Of a DNA stretch of 64,000 nucleotides, positions 1 to 10,275 are shown piece after piece (position 1 is the stretch's first letter; every line of letters begins with the position of its first letter). A program made the translations under genes and the position numbers. Source of the DNA: Streptomyces antioxidans (lineage in GTDB: Bacteria > Actinomycetota > Actinomycetes > Streptomycetales > Streptomycetaceae); NCBI RefSeq assembly GCF_000968685.2, contig NZ_LAKD02000047.1, forward strand, positions 1-64,000. The letters are read 5' to 3'. The notes beneath the pieces are model-generated. The model was not told where the DNA came from and did not search any database. It saw nothing but the letters and a program-made list of their open reading frames with translations.

Positions 1-35
1 GGAAACCCAGCATCCAGCCTCTCCGGCGTTTGAGG

Positions 36-131
36 AGTGGGGGCCGGGGCGGAGCCCCGGGGTGGGGGCTGGGGCGGAGCTCCAGTTTCGGGGAAGGGCG
101 GGGAGGGGACAGCCCGCCGCAGGCGCCTCGC
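36..131. repeat. G-rich intergenic repeat element, copy 1
   Basis: Non-coding stretch 3' of the hydroxylase gene. It contains a GGGGCGGAGCCCC-type palindrome, then a G-rich run (GGGAAGGGCGGGGAGGGG) and the tail ACAGCCCGCCGCAGGCG. Closely related elements lie at 9111-9190 and 45877-45945, also just downstream of minus-strand stop codons. The palindrome could act as a terminator. No coding signal is seen in bases 1-195. Confidence 0.6.
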
Positions 132-195
132 GGCGTCGGCACGGCACCCGGTGCGGCGTGCCGCGGCCATGGGCGGGGCGCCCAGGAGGACGGGC

Positions 196-1908
196 TCAGC
201 CGTCCAGTCGCAGGACCTCTCGCAGGGCTCGGGTCAGCGCGGCCTCGGGGTCGGGTACCGAGCGCTCCGTGCGCCAGGCGACGAAGCCGTCGGGGCGGAC
301 CAGGACCGCGCCGTCGGGGGCGGTGCCGTGGAGTTCGGCCCAGTCCGTGCCCGGTTCGGGGGCGAGTTCGTGGTCCGGGCCCTCGCCCACCCGGTAGCAG
401 TCCAGGGGGACGCCGAGGGCATCGGCCGCGCGGCGGCCCGCCTCGTGCCAGGCGGCGCCGCCCGGGCCGGTGAGCAGTACGCAGGTGCGCTCGTACAGAT
501 CGAGGGTGGACAGCCGCACCCCGCAGCGGTGCACCCACATATGGGGGGCGCGGCTGCCGGGCTCGGCGGAGACCGTGAAGTGGTCGGGGACCGGGGGGGC
601 GGAGGGGTCGGCGCCCGCGACCGCGCCCCGTACGTAGCGGTAGCCCATGGCGACGGCCATGACATTGGACTGCGGGGCCCGGTCCTCGGTGGCCGGTGCC
701 GAGTAGCCGGGGTGGCTGTGCTCGGCCGAACGGGCGGCGGCGCGGGCGCTGGTGGCCTGGGCGACCGGGCGCCGCTCCGTGCCGTAGGTCTCCAGCAGCG
801 CGGGGCCCGCCCAGCCGCCCAGCACGGCGGCGAGCTTCCACGCCAGGTTGTGGGCGTCCTGAATACCGGTGTTGGAGCCGAAGGCGCCGGTGGGGGACAT
901 CTCGTGGGCGGAGTCCCCGGCGAGGAAGACCCGGCCGTCGGAGTAGCGGTCCGCCACCCGCTCGGCCGCGTGCCAGGGCGCCTTTCCGGTGACCTCGACC
1001 TCCAGGTCGGGCATGCCGACGGCGGCGCGGATGTGCTGGGCGCAGCGCTCGTCGGTGAACGCCTCCAGCGGTTCGCCGCGTTCGGGGTGCCAGGGGGCGT
1101 GGAAGACCCAGCTCTCCTGGTTGTCCACGGGCAGCAGCGCCCCGTCGGCCTCGGGGTTGGTGAGGTAGCAGGCGATGAAGTGGCGGTCCCCGACCGCGTC
1201 CGCGAGCCGCTTGGCGCGGAAGGTGATGGACACGTTGTGGAACAGCTCACCGCGGCCGCTCTGCCCGATGCCAAGGGCCTCGCGCACCGGACTGCGGGGG
1301 CCGTCGGCGGCGATGAGGTAGTCGGCGCGGACCGTGGAGCGCCGCTCGGACCTGCGGTCCAGGAGGGTGGCGGTGACCCCGTCCGGGTCCTGCTCGAAGG
1401 AGCTCAACTCGGTGGAGAACCGCAGCTCGCCACCGTGCTCCTGAGCCGCGCCAAGCAGCACCGGCTCCAGGTCGTTCTGGCTGCACAGGCACCATCCGGC
1501 GGGGCTGATCCGGGCGGCCGTGCCACCCGGGTCCATCTCCCGGAAGAGCCAGTTGCCCTCGGTGCCGGTGAGGGACGGAGTCTGCAGGATCCCGTGGTTG
1601 TCGGCCAGTACGGACGCGGCCTCACGGATCGCGGACTCCACCCCCGCGGTGCGGAACAGTTCCATCGTCCGGATGTTGTTCCCCCGTCCGCGTGGGTGGT
1701 GCGAGGTGCGCGGGTGCTTCTCGACCAGCAGATGACCGATCCCCAGTCGGCCCAGGAACAGTGAGGCGGACAGGCCCACCAGGGAGCCGCCCGCGATGAG
1801 GACGGGCACACGCTCAGCATTGTCGGCAAGACGGTTCATTGTGCTGCTATGCCCGGTGTCTCCGGGCCGCTCCGGGACGCTGACCAGGCGTTCGCTCGGA
1901 TGGCTCAC
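196..1908 (-). CDS. WhiE ORFVIII-like FAD-dependent polyketide hydroxylase
   Basis: Class A flavoprotein aromatic monooxygenase of 570 aa, expected to hydroxylate the spore-pigment polyketide using FAD, NAD(P)H and O2. Seen directly: an N-terminal dinucleotide-binding motif (GGSLVGLS, about residue 41), a central DG motif (AADGPRSP) and the second FAD motif (FLAGDSAHEMSPTGAFG), in family order. A thioredoxin-like C-terminal region follows. It is transcribed divergently from the seven-gene pigment operon, exactly as ORFVIII is in the S. coelicolor whiE locus. The start is uncertain: I give the GTG at 1908, but an ATG at 1839 (547 aa) puts the FAD motif nearer the N terminus. Neither has a strong ribosome-binding site. 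Confidence 0.88.
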   Translation of the reverse strand: MSHPSERLVSVPERPGDTGHSSTMNRLADNAERVPVLIAGGSLVGLSASLFLGRLGIGHLLVEKHPRTSHHPRGRGNNIRTMELFRTAGVESAIREAASVLADNHGILQTPSLTGTEGNWLFREMDPGGTAARISPAGWCLCSQNDLEPVLLGAAQEHGGELRFSTELSSFEQDPDGVTATLLDRRSERRSTVRADYLIAADGPRSPVREALGIGQSGRGELFHNVSITFRAKRLADAVGDRHFIACYLTNPEADGALLPVDNQESWVFHAPWHPERGEPLEAFTDERCAQHIRAAVGMPDLEVEVTGKAPWHAAERVADRYSDGRVFLAGDSAHEMSPTGAFGSNTGIQDAHNLAWKLAAVLGGWAGPALLETYGTERRPVAQATSARAAARSAEHSHPGYSAPATEDRAPQSNVMAVAMGYRYVRGAVAGADPSAPPVPDHFTVSAEPGSRAPHMWVHRCGVRLSTLDLYERTCVLLTGPGGAAWHEAGRRAADALGVPLDCYRVGEGPDHELAPEPGTDWAELHGTAPDGAVLVRPDGFVAWRTERSVPDPEAALTRALREVLRLDG

Positions 1909-2004
1909 ATATCTCGCGCCATTGGTGGGAGCACCCCACGATCGTCTAACGGGCGGGTGTCCTCGATGCCCGGAAGGACGCGTCCGCGAAATAAGGAGTG
2001 GAAG
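1909..2004. promoter_or_regulatory. Divergent promoter region of the spore-pigment locus
   Basis: Gap between the divergent hydroxylase gene and the main pigment operon (about 96 bp, or 165 bp if the hydroxylase starts at 1839). In S. coelicolor whiE the equivalent gap carries two sporulation-controlled promoters, one of them sigma-F dependent. I could not pick confident -35/-10 boxes here. The ribosome-binding site AAGGAG (1993-1998) fixes the start at 2005. Confidence 0.4.
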
Positions 2005-3183
2005 ATGAGCACCCTGTCCGACGTTCCGGAGACCACGGTGGACCAGTCACCCACGACCGTGGAATCCGCTCTCACCGACACCAGATTGCGCGTCGTGCTG
2101 CTGGTGCAGGTCAACAGTGGTGCCGAGCAGCGTTTTCTGCGTGCCTACGATCAGTTGTCCCAGCAGGTGGCCGCGGTGCCCGGGCACATCAGCGACCAGC
2201 TCTGCCAGTCGATCGAGAATCCCTCGCAGTGGCTGATCACCAGCGAATGGGAAAGCGCCCCTCCGTTCCTCGCCTGGGTGGACTCCCCCGCGCACCGGGA
2301 GATGGTCAAGCCCTTCCACGGCTGTGTGGAGGACACCCGCTCACTGCGGTTCAGCATTCTGCGGGAGACCCTGACCGCCGGATCGGCGCCGGTCGATGTC
2401 ACCACCCGGGGCGTCGACGCGGCGCTGCGGGTCGGCGACGGGCTGGTCCGGCAGGCGCTCACCTTCACCGTGAAGCCGGGCAGCGAGGACGCCGTGGCCA
2501 AGATCCTGGCCGATTACGCCTCCCCCGAGGCCCGGGTCGACGAGACCACCCGGCTCTCCCGCACCTCGGTATTCATGAGCGGCAACCGGGTGGTGCGGGC
2601 CGTGGAGGTCAAGGGCGATCTGACCGCGGCGCTGCGCTTCGTGGCCCGGCAGCCGGAGATCAGGGCCGCCGAGGAGGCCCTGAATCCGTATCTGGAGGAG
2701 GACCGCAACCTCGACGACCCCAGCTCGGCACGGGAGTTCTTCGCCCGCGCCTCCCTTCCGGTGGTCCACCACATGACGGCCGGCGGGCAGCGCCCCGCCC
2801 AGGGGGTCCACCGGCACGCCCTGCTCTACCCGGTCAAGACCGGCTGCGGCCCGGCGCTGGCCAGTCTGCTGGCTCGGCAGGACGAGCTGGCGGTGAACCG
2901 GGAGATGACCGCGGACCAGACCACCAAGACCCTGCTGAGCAGCACCATCTTCCAGCGTGACGACATCGTGGTGCGGCTGGTGGACCTGGCCGTACCGCTG
3001 GACCGGAACCCCGCCATGGCGGCCGGTGTGAGCGGCCGGAGGGCCGCCGCCGTACTGGGCCGGCTGCTGGACCTCGGGGCGGACGGGGCGGTGATCGACC
3101 TGTCCATGGAGAACGGGCAGCGCCGCTTCCTGGCCGACTGCGACATGACCCCGATCACCGACCGCACATCGGCGGACCACTGA
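2005..3183 (+). CDS. WhiE ORFI-like SchA/CurD-domain protein
   Basis: First gene of the pigment operon, 392 aa. The N-terminal ~100 residues look like an antibiotic-biosynthesis-monooxygenase (ABM, dimeric alpha+beta barrel) fold with a WLITSEWES segment. The rest matches what is known of SchA/CurD proteins, found almost only beside spore-pigment type II PKS genes (whiE ORFI, schA, curD). Its exact reaction is unknown to me; a cyclase or oxygenase-like role is inferred from the ABM fold. The start is the ATG at 2005, behind AAGGAG; the frame stays open upstream to 1849 but without a ribosome-binding site. A 69 bp gap separates it from the cupin gene. Confidence 0.85.
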   Translation: MSTLSDVPETTVDQSPTTVESALTDTRLRVVLLVQVNSGAEQRFLRAYDQLSQQVAAVPGHISDQLCQSIENPSQWLITSEWESAPPFLAWVDSPAHREMVKPFHGCVEDTRSLRFSILRETLTAGSAPVDVTTRGVDAALRVGDGLVRQALTFTVKPGSEDAVAKILADYASPEARVDETTRLSRTSVFMSGNRVVRAVEVKGDLTAALRFVARQPEIRAAEEALNPYLEEDRNLDDPSSAREFFARASLPVVHHMTAGGQRPAQGVHRHALLYPVKTGCGPALASLLARQDELAVNREMTADQTTKTLLSSTIFQRDDIVVRLVDLAVPLDRNPAMAAGVSGRRAAAVLGRLLDLGADGAVIDLSMENGQRRFLADCDMTPITDRTSADH

Positions 3184-3252
3184 CGGCGTCTCTCCCCTTC
3201 GCACCCCTTCACCCCCGTGGCCCGGACCGCGCAACGCTCTCTGGAGGAACTC

Positions 3253-3660
3253 ATGACCACGCAGTCCCCCCTCGTCGTCGACCTCGCCGCGGTCGCCCCC
3301 AACCGCCGTCGCGGCGGCGATGTGCGCGCCATGCTCACTCCGCCTCTGGTGGGCGCCACGAGCGGCTTCATGGGGATGGCCGTCGTGGGGCCCGGTGAAC
3401 GGGTCGCCGAGCACTACCACCCGTACTCCGAGGAGTTCGTGTACGTCGTCAGCGGCGACATGGAGGTGGACCTGGACGGCGAGGCGCATCCGCTCCACCC
3501 CGACCAGGCGCTCCTGATCCCCATCAACATGCGGCACCGGTTCCGCAATGTGGGGAGCACCGAGGCCCGGATGGTCTTCCACCTCGGGCCCCTGGCGCCG
3601 CGCCCCGAGCTCGGTCACGTGGACACCGAGACCGCCGAACCCGCCGAGGCGACGTCGTGA
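3253..3660 (+). CDS. WhiE ORFII-like cupin protein
   Basis: Small single-domain cupin, 135 aa, second gene of the pigment operon. Cupin motif 1 is visible as [16 protein letters not shown], giving two His and one Glu as metal ligands. Motif 2 ([10 protein letters not shown]) supplies another His. Such cupins in aromatic PKS clusters act as cyclases or oxygenases; the role of whiE ORFII is not settled. The ATG at 3253 follows TGGAGGAAC. Its TGA overlaps the GTG start of KS-alpha (GTGA), so the two are translationally coupled. Confidence 0.88.
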   Translation: MTTQSPLVVDLAAVAPNRRRGGDVRAMLTPPLVGATSGFMGMAVVGPGERVAEHYHPYSEEFVYVVSGDMEVDLDGEAHPLHPDQALLIPINMRHRFRNVGSTEARMVFHLGPLAPRPELGHVDTETAEPAEATS

Positions 3661-4921
3661 CCCGACGGGTGGTGGTCACCGGGCTCGGTGTCGTCGCCCC
3701 CGGGGGTATGGGGGTCCCGGCGTTCTGGGACATGCTCACCGCGGGCCGTACGGCCACCCGCAACATCACGCTCTTCGACGCGGAGCGGTTCCGCTCCCGG
3801 ATCGCCGCCGAATGCGACTTCGACCCGCTGGCCAGCGGTCTGAGCTTCGAGCAGATCGAACGCTCCGACCGCTATGTGCAGTTCGCGCTGGTGGCGGCCC
3901 AGGAGGCGGTACGGGACTCCGGTCTCGACCTCCAGGCGCTCAACCCCTGGCGGATAGGGGTCTCACTGGGCAGCGCAGTCGCCGCGTCCACCCGGCTGGA
4001 GCGGGATTACGTCAAGGTCAGCAACGCCGGTGAGCACTGGGACGTGGACCACCGCAAGGCGGGGCCGCATCTGCAGCACGCGTTCTCACCGAGCGCGCTG
4101 GCCTCCGGGGTGGCGGAGCTGACCGGGGCACAGGGCCCCGTGCAGTCCGTCTCCACCGGCTGCACCTCCGGTCTGGACGCGATCGGCTACGCGTTCCAGG
4201 CGATCGAGGAGCGGCGGGCCGATGTGTGCGTCGCCGGGGCCGCGGACTCGCCGATCACCGCGCTGACCGTGGCCTGCTTCGACTCGATCAAGGCCACTTC
4301 GGCGAACAACGACAACGCGGCCACCGCGTCCCGGCCGTTCGACGCCCACCGGGACGGCTTCGTCCTCGGCGAGGGCGCCGCCGTGCTGGTGCTGGAGGAG
4401 CTGGAGCACGCCCGGGCCCGGGGGGCCCGGGTCTACTGCGAGTTCCGGGGATTCGCCACGTACGGCAACGCGTACCACATGACCGGTCTGACCCGTGAGG
4501 GTCTTGAGATGTCCGAGGCGATCGACCACGCGCTCGGCCACGCCCGCGTCAACAGCTCCGAGGTGGACTACGTCAACGCACACGGCTCGGGCACCAAGCA
4601 GAACGACCGGCATGAGACGGCGGCCGTGAAGCGGTCCCTGGGCGAGCACGCCTACAAGACCCCCATGAGCTCGATCAAGTCCATGGTGGGCCATTCCCTC
4701 GGGGCGATCGGCGCCATCGAGGTGGTCGCCTGCGCCATGGCCCTCGCCCGTGGCGTGGTGCCGCCGACGGCCAACTACGAGACCCCCGACCCCGAATGCG
4801 ACCTCGACTACGTCCCGCGCACCGCCCGCGCCCTCCCGCTGCGCAATGTGCTGTCGGTCGGCAGCGGATTCGGCGGCTTCCAGTCCGCGGTGGTGCTGAG
4901 CCGGGCGGACGGGAGTGCGGC

Positions 4922-4925
<4 letters not shown>
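3657..4925 (+). CDS. Spore-pigment type II PKS ketosynthase, KS-alpha (WhiE ORFIII-like)
   Basis: 422 aa beta-ketoacyl synthase, the catalytic half of the minimal type II PKS. It condenses malonyl-ACP units to extend the poly-beta-ketone chain with KS-beta and the ACP. The catalytic triad is intact: Cys169 in [10 protein letters not shown], His309 in NAHGSGT and His346 in GHSLGAIG. The length is normal for the family. It starts with GTG inside the cupin stop (GTGA) and ends in an ATGA overlap with KS-beta, so the two subunits should be made in equal amounts. Order and neighbours match whiE, sch and cur spore-pigment clusters, not an antibiotic cluster. Confidence 0.95.
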
Positions 4926-7225
<2,300 letters not shown>

Positions 7226-7247
7226 CGCATGCGCGTCGCGCCGCACG

Positions 7248-7284
7248 GGGCCGCCGACGGAGTTCGCCTCCCGGCGGCCCTTTT
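7248..7284 (+). terminator. Terminator of the spore-pigment operon
   Basis: Perfect 9 bp stem GGGCCGCCG (7248-7256) with CGGCGGCCC (7272-7280), an inner GGAG/CTCC pairing in the loop, then TTTT. It sits 22 bp after the cyclase stop codon. Confidence 0.8.
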
Positions 7285-7317
7285 CGTATGGCCTTTTCGT
7301 ATGGCCTTTTCGTATGG
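7279..7317 (+). repeat. Three exact 13 bp tandem repeats
   Basis: The unit CCTTTTCGTATGG occurs three times head to tail (7279-7291, 7292-7304, 7305-7317) with no mismatches, immediately after the terminator stem and supplying its T-tract. There is no coding sequence here. Confidence 0.9.
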
Positions 7318-7592
7318 CACCGGGAGCCGGTTATGCACCGGGCGCGGAAACTTCACACTACTGGGCTCATCGGAATGATGTCTGCCGAAAAGGTGAAAGG
7401 GCATCAGGCCATTCGCGCGGCAAATGAGTGATCATTGCGCTTATCTCCACCCAGAGGGCTTACAACCGAGCAGATCGCACGTCGCGCCGAGTGGCAGGGG
7501 GAGCCCTCTTCGCTGACGGTGGATAAGACGCCGCTGCGATCCCTTTATCTGGCAAATAGTCAGTATCGCGACGGCGCCGGAAGGAATGGCTC
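7318..7592. other. Non-coding upstream region of the sortase-substrate gene
   Basis: About 275 bp without a credible gene, noticeably more AT-rich than its surroundings (for example around 7370-7450 and 7540-7570). This is compatible with promoters for the secreted-protein gene at 7593. The only firm element is the ribosome-binding site GGAAGGAA about 8 nt before the ATG. I could not choose a single -35/-10 pair. Confidence 0.4.
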
Positions 7593-8108
7593 ATGCGATC
7601 TACTCGCGCACTCTTCACCGGGGCGGCGATTGCCGCCACCCTGACCCTGGGCGCCCCCGCCGCCGCGTTCGCCGCCGACGTCTCGGACCCGGGCGGTCAC
7701 GGTGGGTACTCGAGCAGCCAGGAGTCCTCCGAGGACGGCTACGGCCAGAGCGGCTGGAAGGACAAGGACAAGGACAAGGAAGACCCGAGCAAGGAAGAGC
7801 ACGGCAAGGAGGACCCGGGCAAGGACGAGGGTGGCTGGTCCGGTCGCGGCAAGGACGAGGGCGGCTGGTCCCACGGCAAGGACGAGGGCGAGCACGGCTG
7901 GTCCGGCAAGAAGGACCACGACTGGTCCGGCGGTGACTGGAAGGGCCACGAGAAGGGCGACAAGCCCCGCGGTGGCGTCCACACCGGTGGCGGCGGCATG
8001 GCCTCCACGGGCAGTGGCATGGCCGCCGGCTCGGTCCTGCTCCTCGGTGGCCTCGGCGCCGGAGCCTACGCCCTGCGTCGCCGCAAGCCGACCGGCACCG
8101 CGATCTGA
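7593..8108 (+). CDS. Secreted Lys/Asp/Gly/Trp-repeat protein, likely sortase substrate
   Basis: 171 aa exported protein. A Sec signal peptide spans residues 1-27 (MRSTR, then a hydrophobic core ending AAAFA). The mature part is highly charged and repetitive, with KDKDKDK, GKDEGGWS units and GGDWKG, giving a flexible hydrophilic region. The C terminus has ASTG, a ~20-residue Gly/Leu-rich hydrophobic stretch and an RRRK tail. That is the layout of a cell-wall sorting signal, although the motif is not the usual LAETG or LPXTG. The next gene is a class F sortase, which suggests an enzyme-substrate pair. I do not recognise a named family, and its function on the surface is unknown. Confidence 0.75.
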   Translation: MRSTRALFTGAAIAATLTLGAPAAAFAADVSDPGGHGGYSSSQESSEDGYGQSGWKDKDKDKEDPSKEEHGKEDPGKDEGGWSGRGKDEGGWSHGKDEGEHGWSGKKDHDWSGGDWKGHEKGDKPRGGVHTGGGGMASTGSGMAAGSVLLLGGLGAGAYALRRRKPTGTAI

Positions 8109-8130
8109 GCCTGACTCCTCGTATTCCGTG

Positions 8131-8169
8131 CTGCCGTGGCACCTCCGCCGAGCGGTGGTGCCACGGCAG
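8131..8169 (+). terminator. Hairpin terminator after the sortase-substrate gene
   Basis: Perfect 13 bp inverted repeat, CTGCCGTGGCACC (8131-8143) with GGTGCCACGGCAG (8157-8169), 13 nt loop. There is no T-tract, as is common in Streptomyces. It may attenuate read-through into the sortase gene. Confidence 0.75.
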
Positions 8170-8262
8170 TTCCACGAGCGCTATGAGAAAAGCGGCCGTG
8201 AGAAGGGCGCCTTGAGCTGAGGCGCCGCGCGAAAAGGCGCTGTAAGAAAGGCGGACACCCCC

Positions 8263-8985
8263 ATGGGAAAGCCGGCCAAGCAGGGCGCTGCCGATGGCAA
8301 CACCCGCATTCTCCGCTGGGCCGCCGCGTCGGCCCTCATCGGCGTATTCCTCATCTACAACTCCGTCGACGCCGTCTCTCAGAACACCCCGGAGGCCCGG
8401 TCCACGGCCAGCGCCCCGGCGTCCGTCTCGGAACCGGAGAGCGACACCTCCAACGAGGACGCGTACGCGGATTCCCCGGAGTCGACGACCGCCCCCCAGT
8501 CCCGTCCGGGACCCGCGCTGCCGCGCTCCCCCGCCTCCCACCTGGACATCCCCTCGATCGGGGTGAGCGCACCCTTCACTCCGCTGTCGCTGGACACCGC
8601 GGGCGTGCTGGTCCCGCCCCCGGACACCGACCAGAACCTGGTGGGCTGGTACCAGGGCGGCCCCTCGCCCGGCGAGCGCGGCAACGCCATCGTGGCCGGG
8701 CACGTGGACACCAAGGTCGGCCCGGCGGTGTTCGCCAACCTCAGCCAGCTCAAGCTGAAGGGCAAGGTGGCCATCACCCGCGAGGACGGGATCGTCGCGA
8801 CCTTCGTGGTCGACAAGATCAAGACGTTCAAGAAGAAGGCCTTCCCGGACAAGCAGGTCTACGGTGACACCCCCAACGCCCAGCTGCGGCTGATCACTTG
8901 TGGCGGCGTCTATGACCGCACGGCCAAGGACTACACGGCCAATGTGGTGGTGTTCGCGCACCTCACGTCGTACCGGTACAGCTGA
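8263..8985 (+). CDS. Class F sortase
   Basis: 240 aa membrane-anchored cysteine transpeptidase. Residues ~17-33 form an N-terminal transmembrane segment, followed by a Ser/Pro/Glu-rich linker (about 45-90) and the sortase domain. Catalytic residues are visible: His147 in VAGHVDT, Cys213 in LRLITCGG and the Arg shortly after in YDRTAKDY. The LITC variant and N-terminal anchor fit actinobacterial class F enzymes. It probably acts on the exported protein encoded just upstream, though class F sortases can also act on unlinked substrates. An ATG start at 8263 gives a full-length enzyme. Confidence 0.9.
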   Translation: MGKPAKQGAADGNTRILRWAAASALIGVFLIYNSVDAVSQNTPEARSTASAPASVSEPESDTSNEDAYADSPESTTAPQSRPGPALPRSPASHLDIPSIGVSAPFTPLSLDTAGVLVPPPDTDQNLVGWYQGGPSPGERGNAIVAGHVDTKVGPAVFANLSQLKLKGKVAITREDGIVATFVVDKIKTFKKKAFPDKQVYGDTPNAQLRLITCGGVYDRTAKDYTANVVVFAHLTSYRYS

Positions 8986-9040
8986 CGCACCGACAGACAC
9001 CGAAGCCCCGCACGCACCACAGACGCCGAAGCCCCGCACG

Positions 9041-9110
9041 CACCACGGTGCCCGCGTCGTCGAGGACGGACGACGCGGGCACCGTGGTGGCGTCCGTGGT
9101 GGCGTTTTTT
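9041..9110. terminator. Strong bidirectional terminator
   Basis: Perfect 21 bp inverted repeat (9041-9061 with 9069-9089) and a 7 nt loop, followed by a T6 run at 9105-9110. It sits between the convergent sortase and methyltransferase genes. Two near-identical 26 bp direct repeats (CCGAAGCCCCGCACGCACCAC core) lie just before it, at about 8996-9047. Confidence 0.85.
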
Positions 9111-9190
9111 CCCCTCCCCGCCCCGTCCCTCAACTGGGGCGGAGCCCCTGGTATCGGGAAGGGGCGGGGAGGGGATACAGCGCGCCGCAG
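9111..9190. repeat. G-rich intergenic repeat element, copy 2
   Basis: Outer inverted repeat CCCCTCCCCGCCCC (9111-9124) with GGGGCGGGGAGGGG (9161-9174), enclosing the palindrome GGGGCGGAGCCCC (9136-9148). The tail ATACAGCGCGCCGCAG resembles the tails of the elements at 36-131 and 45877-45945. It ends 3 bp from the methyltransferase stop codon. Confidence 0.7.
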
Positions 9191-9193
9191 CCG

Positions 9194-10264
9194 TCACGGG
9201 CCGCCGGGCGCCCCCACCGTGGAGTCGAAGGCGTGCAGGGCGCCGTTGACGGGACGGATGTCGGTCACGTTCAGACCGGCCTGGGTCATCCGCGCCACCA
9301 TGCTCTCCTCGGTGTGCTTCCGGCCGCCCACATTGAGCAGCAGGAACAGGTCCATCGCCGTGGTGAAGGAGGACGGGCTGTTGTCGACGAGGTTCTCGAT
9401 GACGACCACCCTGGCGCCGGGCCGCGCCGCCGCGACCACATTGGCGAGGGTCCGGCGGGTGCTCTCGTCGTTCCATTCGAGGATGTTCTTGATGATGTAG
9501 AGGTCGGCCTCGACGGGCACCTCGACCCGGCAGTCACCGGGCACCAGCGTCGCCCGCGGGGCCAGCGCCCCGCCGTCCCGCAGCCGCGGATCGGCGTGCG
9601 CCACCACCTGCGGCAGGTCCAGCAGCGCGCCGTGCAGCGCCGGGTGCTTCTCCAGCAGGCTGGCCAGCACATGCCCCTGGCCGCCGCCGATGTCCACCAC
9701 CTCCTTGACCCCGTCGAGGTCGAGGAAGGCGGCGACATCGGTGGCGGACTGACGGCTGGAGGTGGTCATCGCGGCGTCGAACACCCGGGCCGACTCGGGC
9801 GCGTCCTCATGGAGGTAGGCGAAGAAGTCCTTGCCGTAGATCTCGTTGACGACACAGCCGCCGGTGCGCACCGCCCGGTCAAGCAGCGGCCACGCCTCCC
9901 AGGTCCACGGTTCGGTACACCACAGGGCGATGTTCCGCAGGCTGCCCGGGGTGTCCTCGCGCAGCAGCCGGGACATCTCGGTGTGCCGGAAGCGGCCGTC
10001 CTCGGTCTCGGCGAAGATCTGACAGCAGGCCAGGGAGCGCAGCAGCCGACGCAGCGGATCGGGCTCGACGTCCACGGCGGCGGCCAGCTCTCCGATGGAG
10101 GCGGGCTGGTCGCCCAGCGCGTCGGCGATCCGCAGCCGGACCGCGGCGCGCACCGAGGCGGCCCGTGCGGCACCGAAGACGATCTCGCGCAGTTGCATGG
10201 GCGGCGGGAGCGCGGCCGGTGGGGGCTGCGCCGCGGCGGCTCTGTCGGTGTCCACAGTGGTCAT
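9194..10264 (-). CDS. SAM-dependent O-methyltransferase (TcmO/DnrK-like family)
   Basis: 356 aa family-2 O-methyltransferase of the type that decorates aromatic polyketides. The N-terminal dimerisation/winged-helix region (IADALGDQP, SIGELAAAV) precedes the SAM-binding motif VVDIGGGQGHVL. Downstream are the family segments LPGDCR-like (LVPGDCR), ILEWNDE (position of the usual HDW catalytic motif) and NVGGRKHTEE. An ATG at 10264 is preferred over a GTG at 10282 because GAGAGGCGGCGAG precedes it. The beta-helix gene ends 11 bp upstream, so the two may be co-transcribed. Lying 3 kb from the pigment cluster, it might methylate the pigment, but that is only a guess. Confidence 0.85.
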   Translation of the reverse strand: MTTVDTDRAAAAQPPPAALPPPMQLREIVFGAARAASVRAAVRLRIADALGDQPASIGELAAAVDVEPDPLRRLLRSLACCQIFAETEDGRFRHTEMSRLLREDTPGSLRNIALWCTEPWTWEAWPLLDRAVRTGGCVVNEIYGKDFFAYLHEDAPESARVFDAAMTTSSRQSATDVAAFLDLDGVKEVVDIGGGQGHVLASLLEKHPALHGALLDLPQVVAHADPRLRDGGALAPRATLVPGDCRVEVPVEADLYIIKNILEWNDESTRRTLANVVAAARPGARVVVIENLVDNSPSSFTTAMDLFLLLNVGGRKHTEESMVARMTQAGLNVTDIRPVNGALHAFDSTVGAPGGP

Positions 10265-10275
10265 CTCGCCGCCTC

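Noticed and set aside
37-1764. Long plus-strand open frame (575 codons) opposite the hydroxylase gene
   Set aside because: Mirror of the minus-strand gene. High GC makes antisense frames open; no family motifs and a wrong codon pattern.
9194-10264. O-methyltransferase as a member of the spore-pigment operon
   Set aside because: Opposite strand, separated by two genes and a strong terminator, and it pairs with a beta-helix gene. A role in pigment tailoring cannot be shown from sequence.
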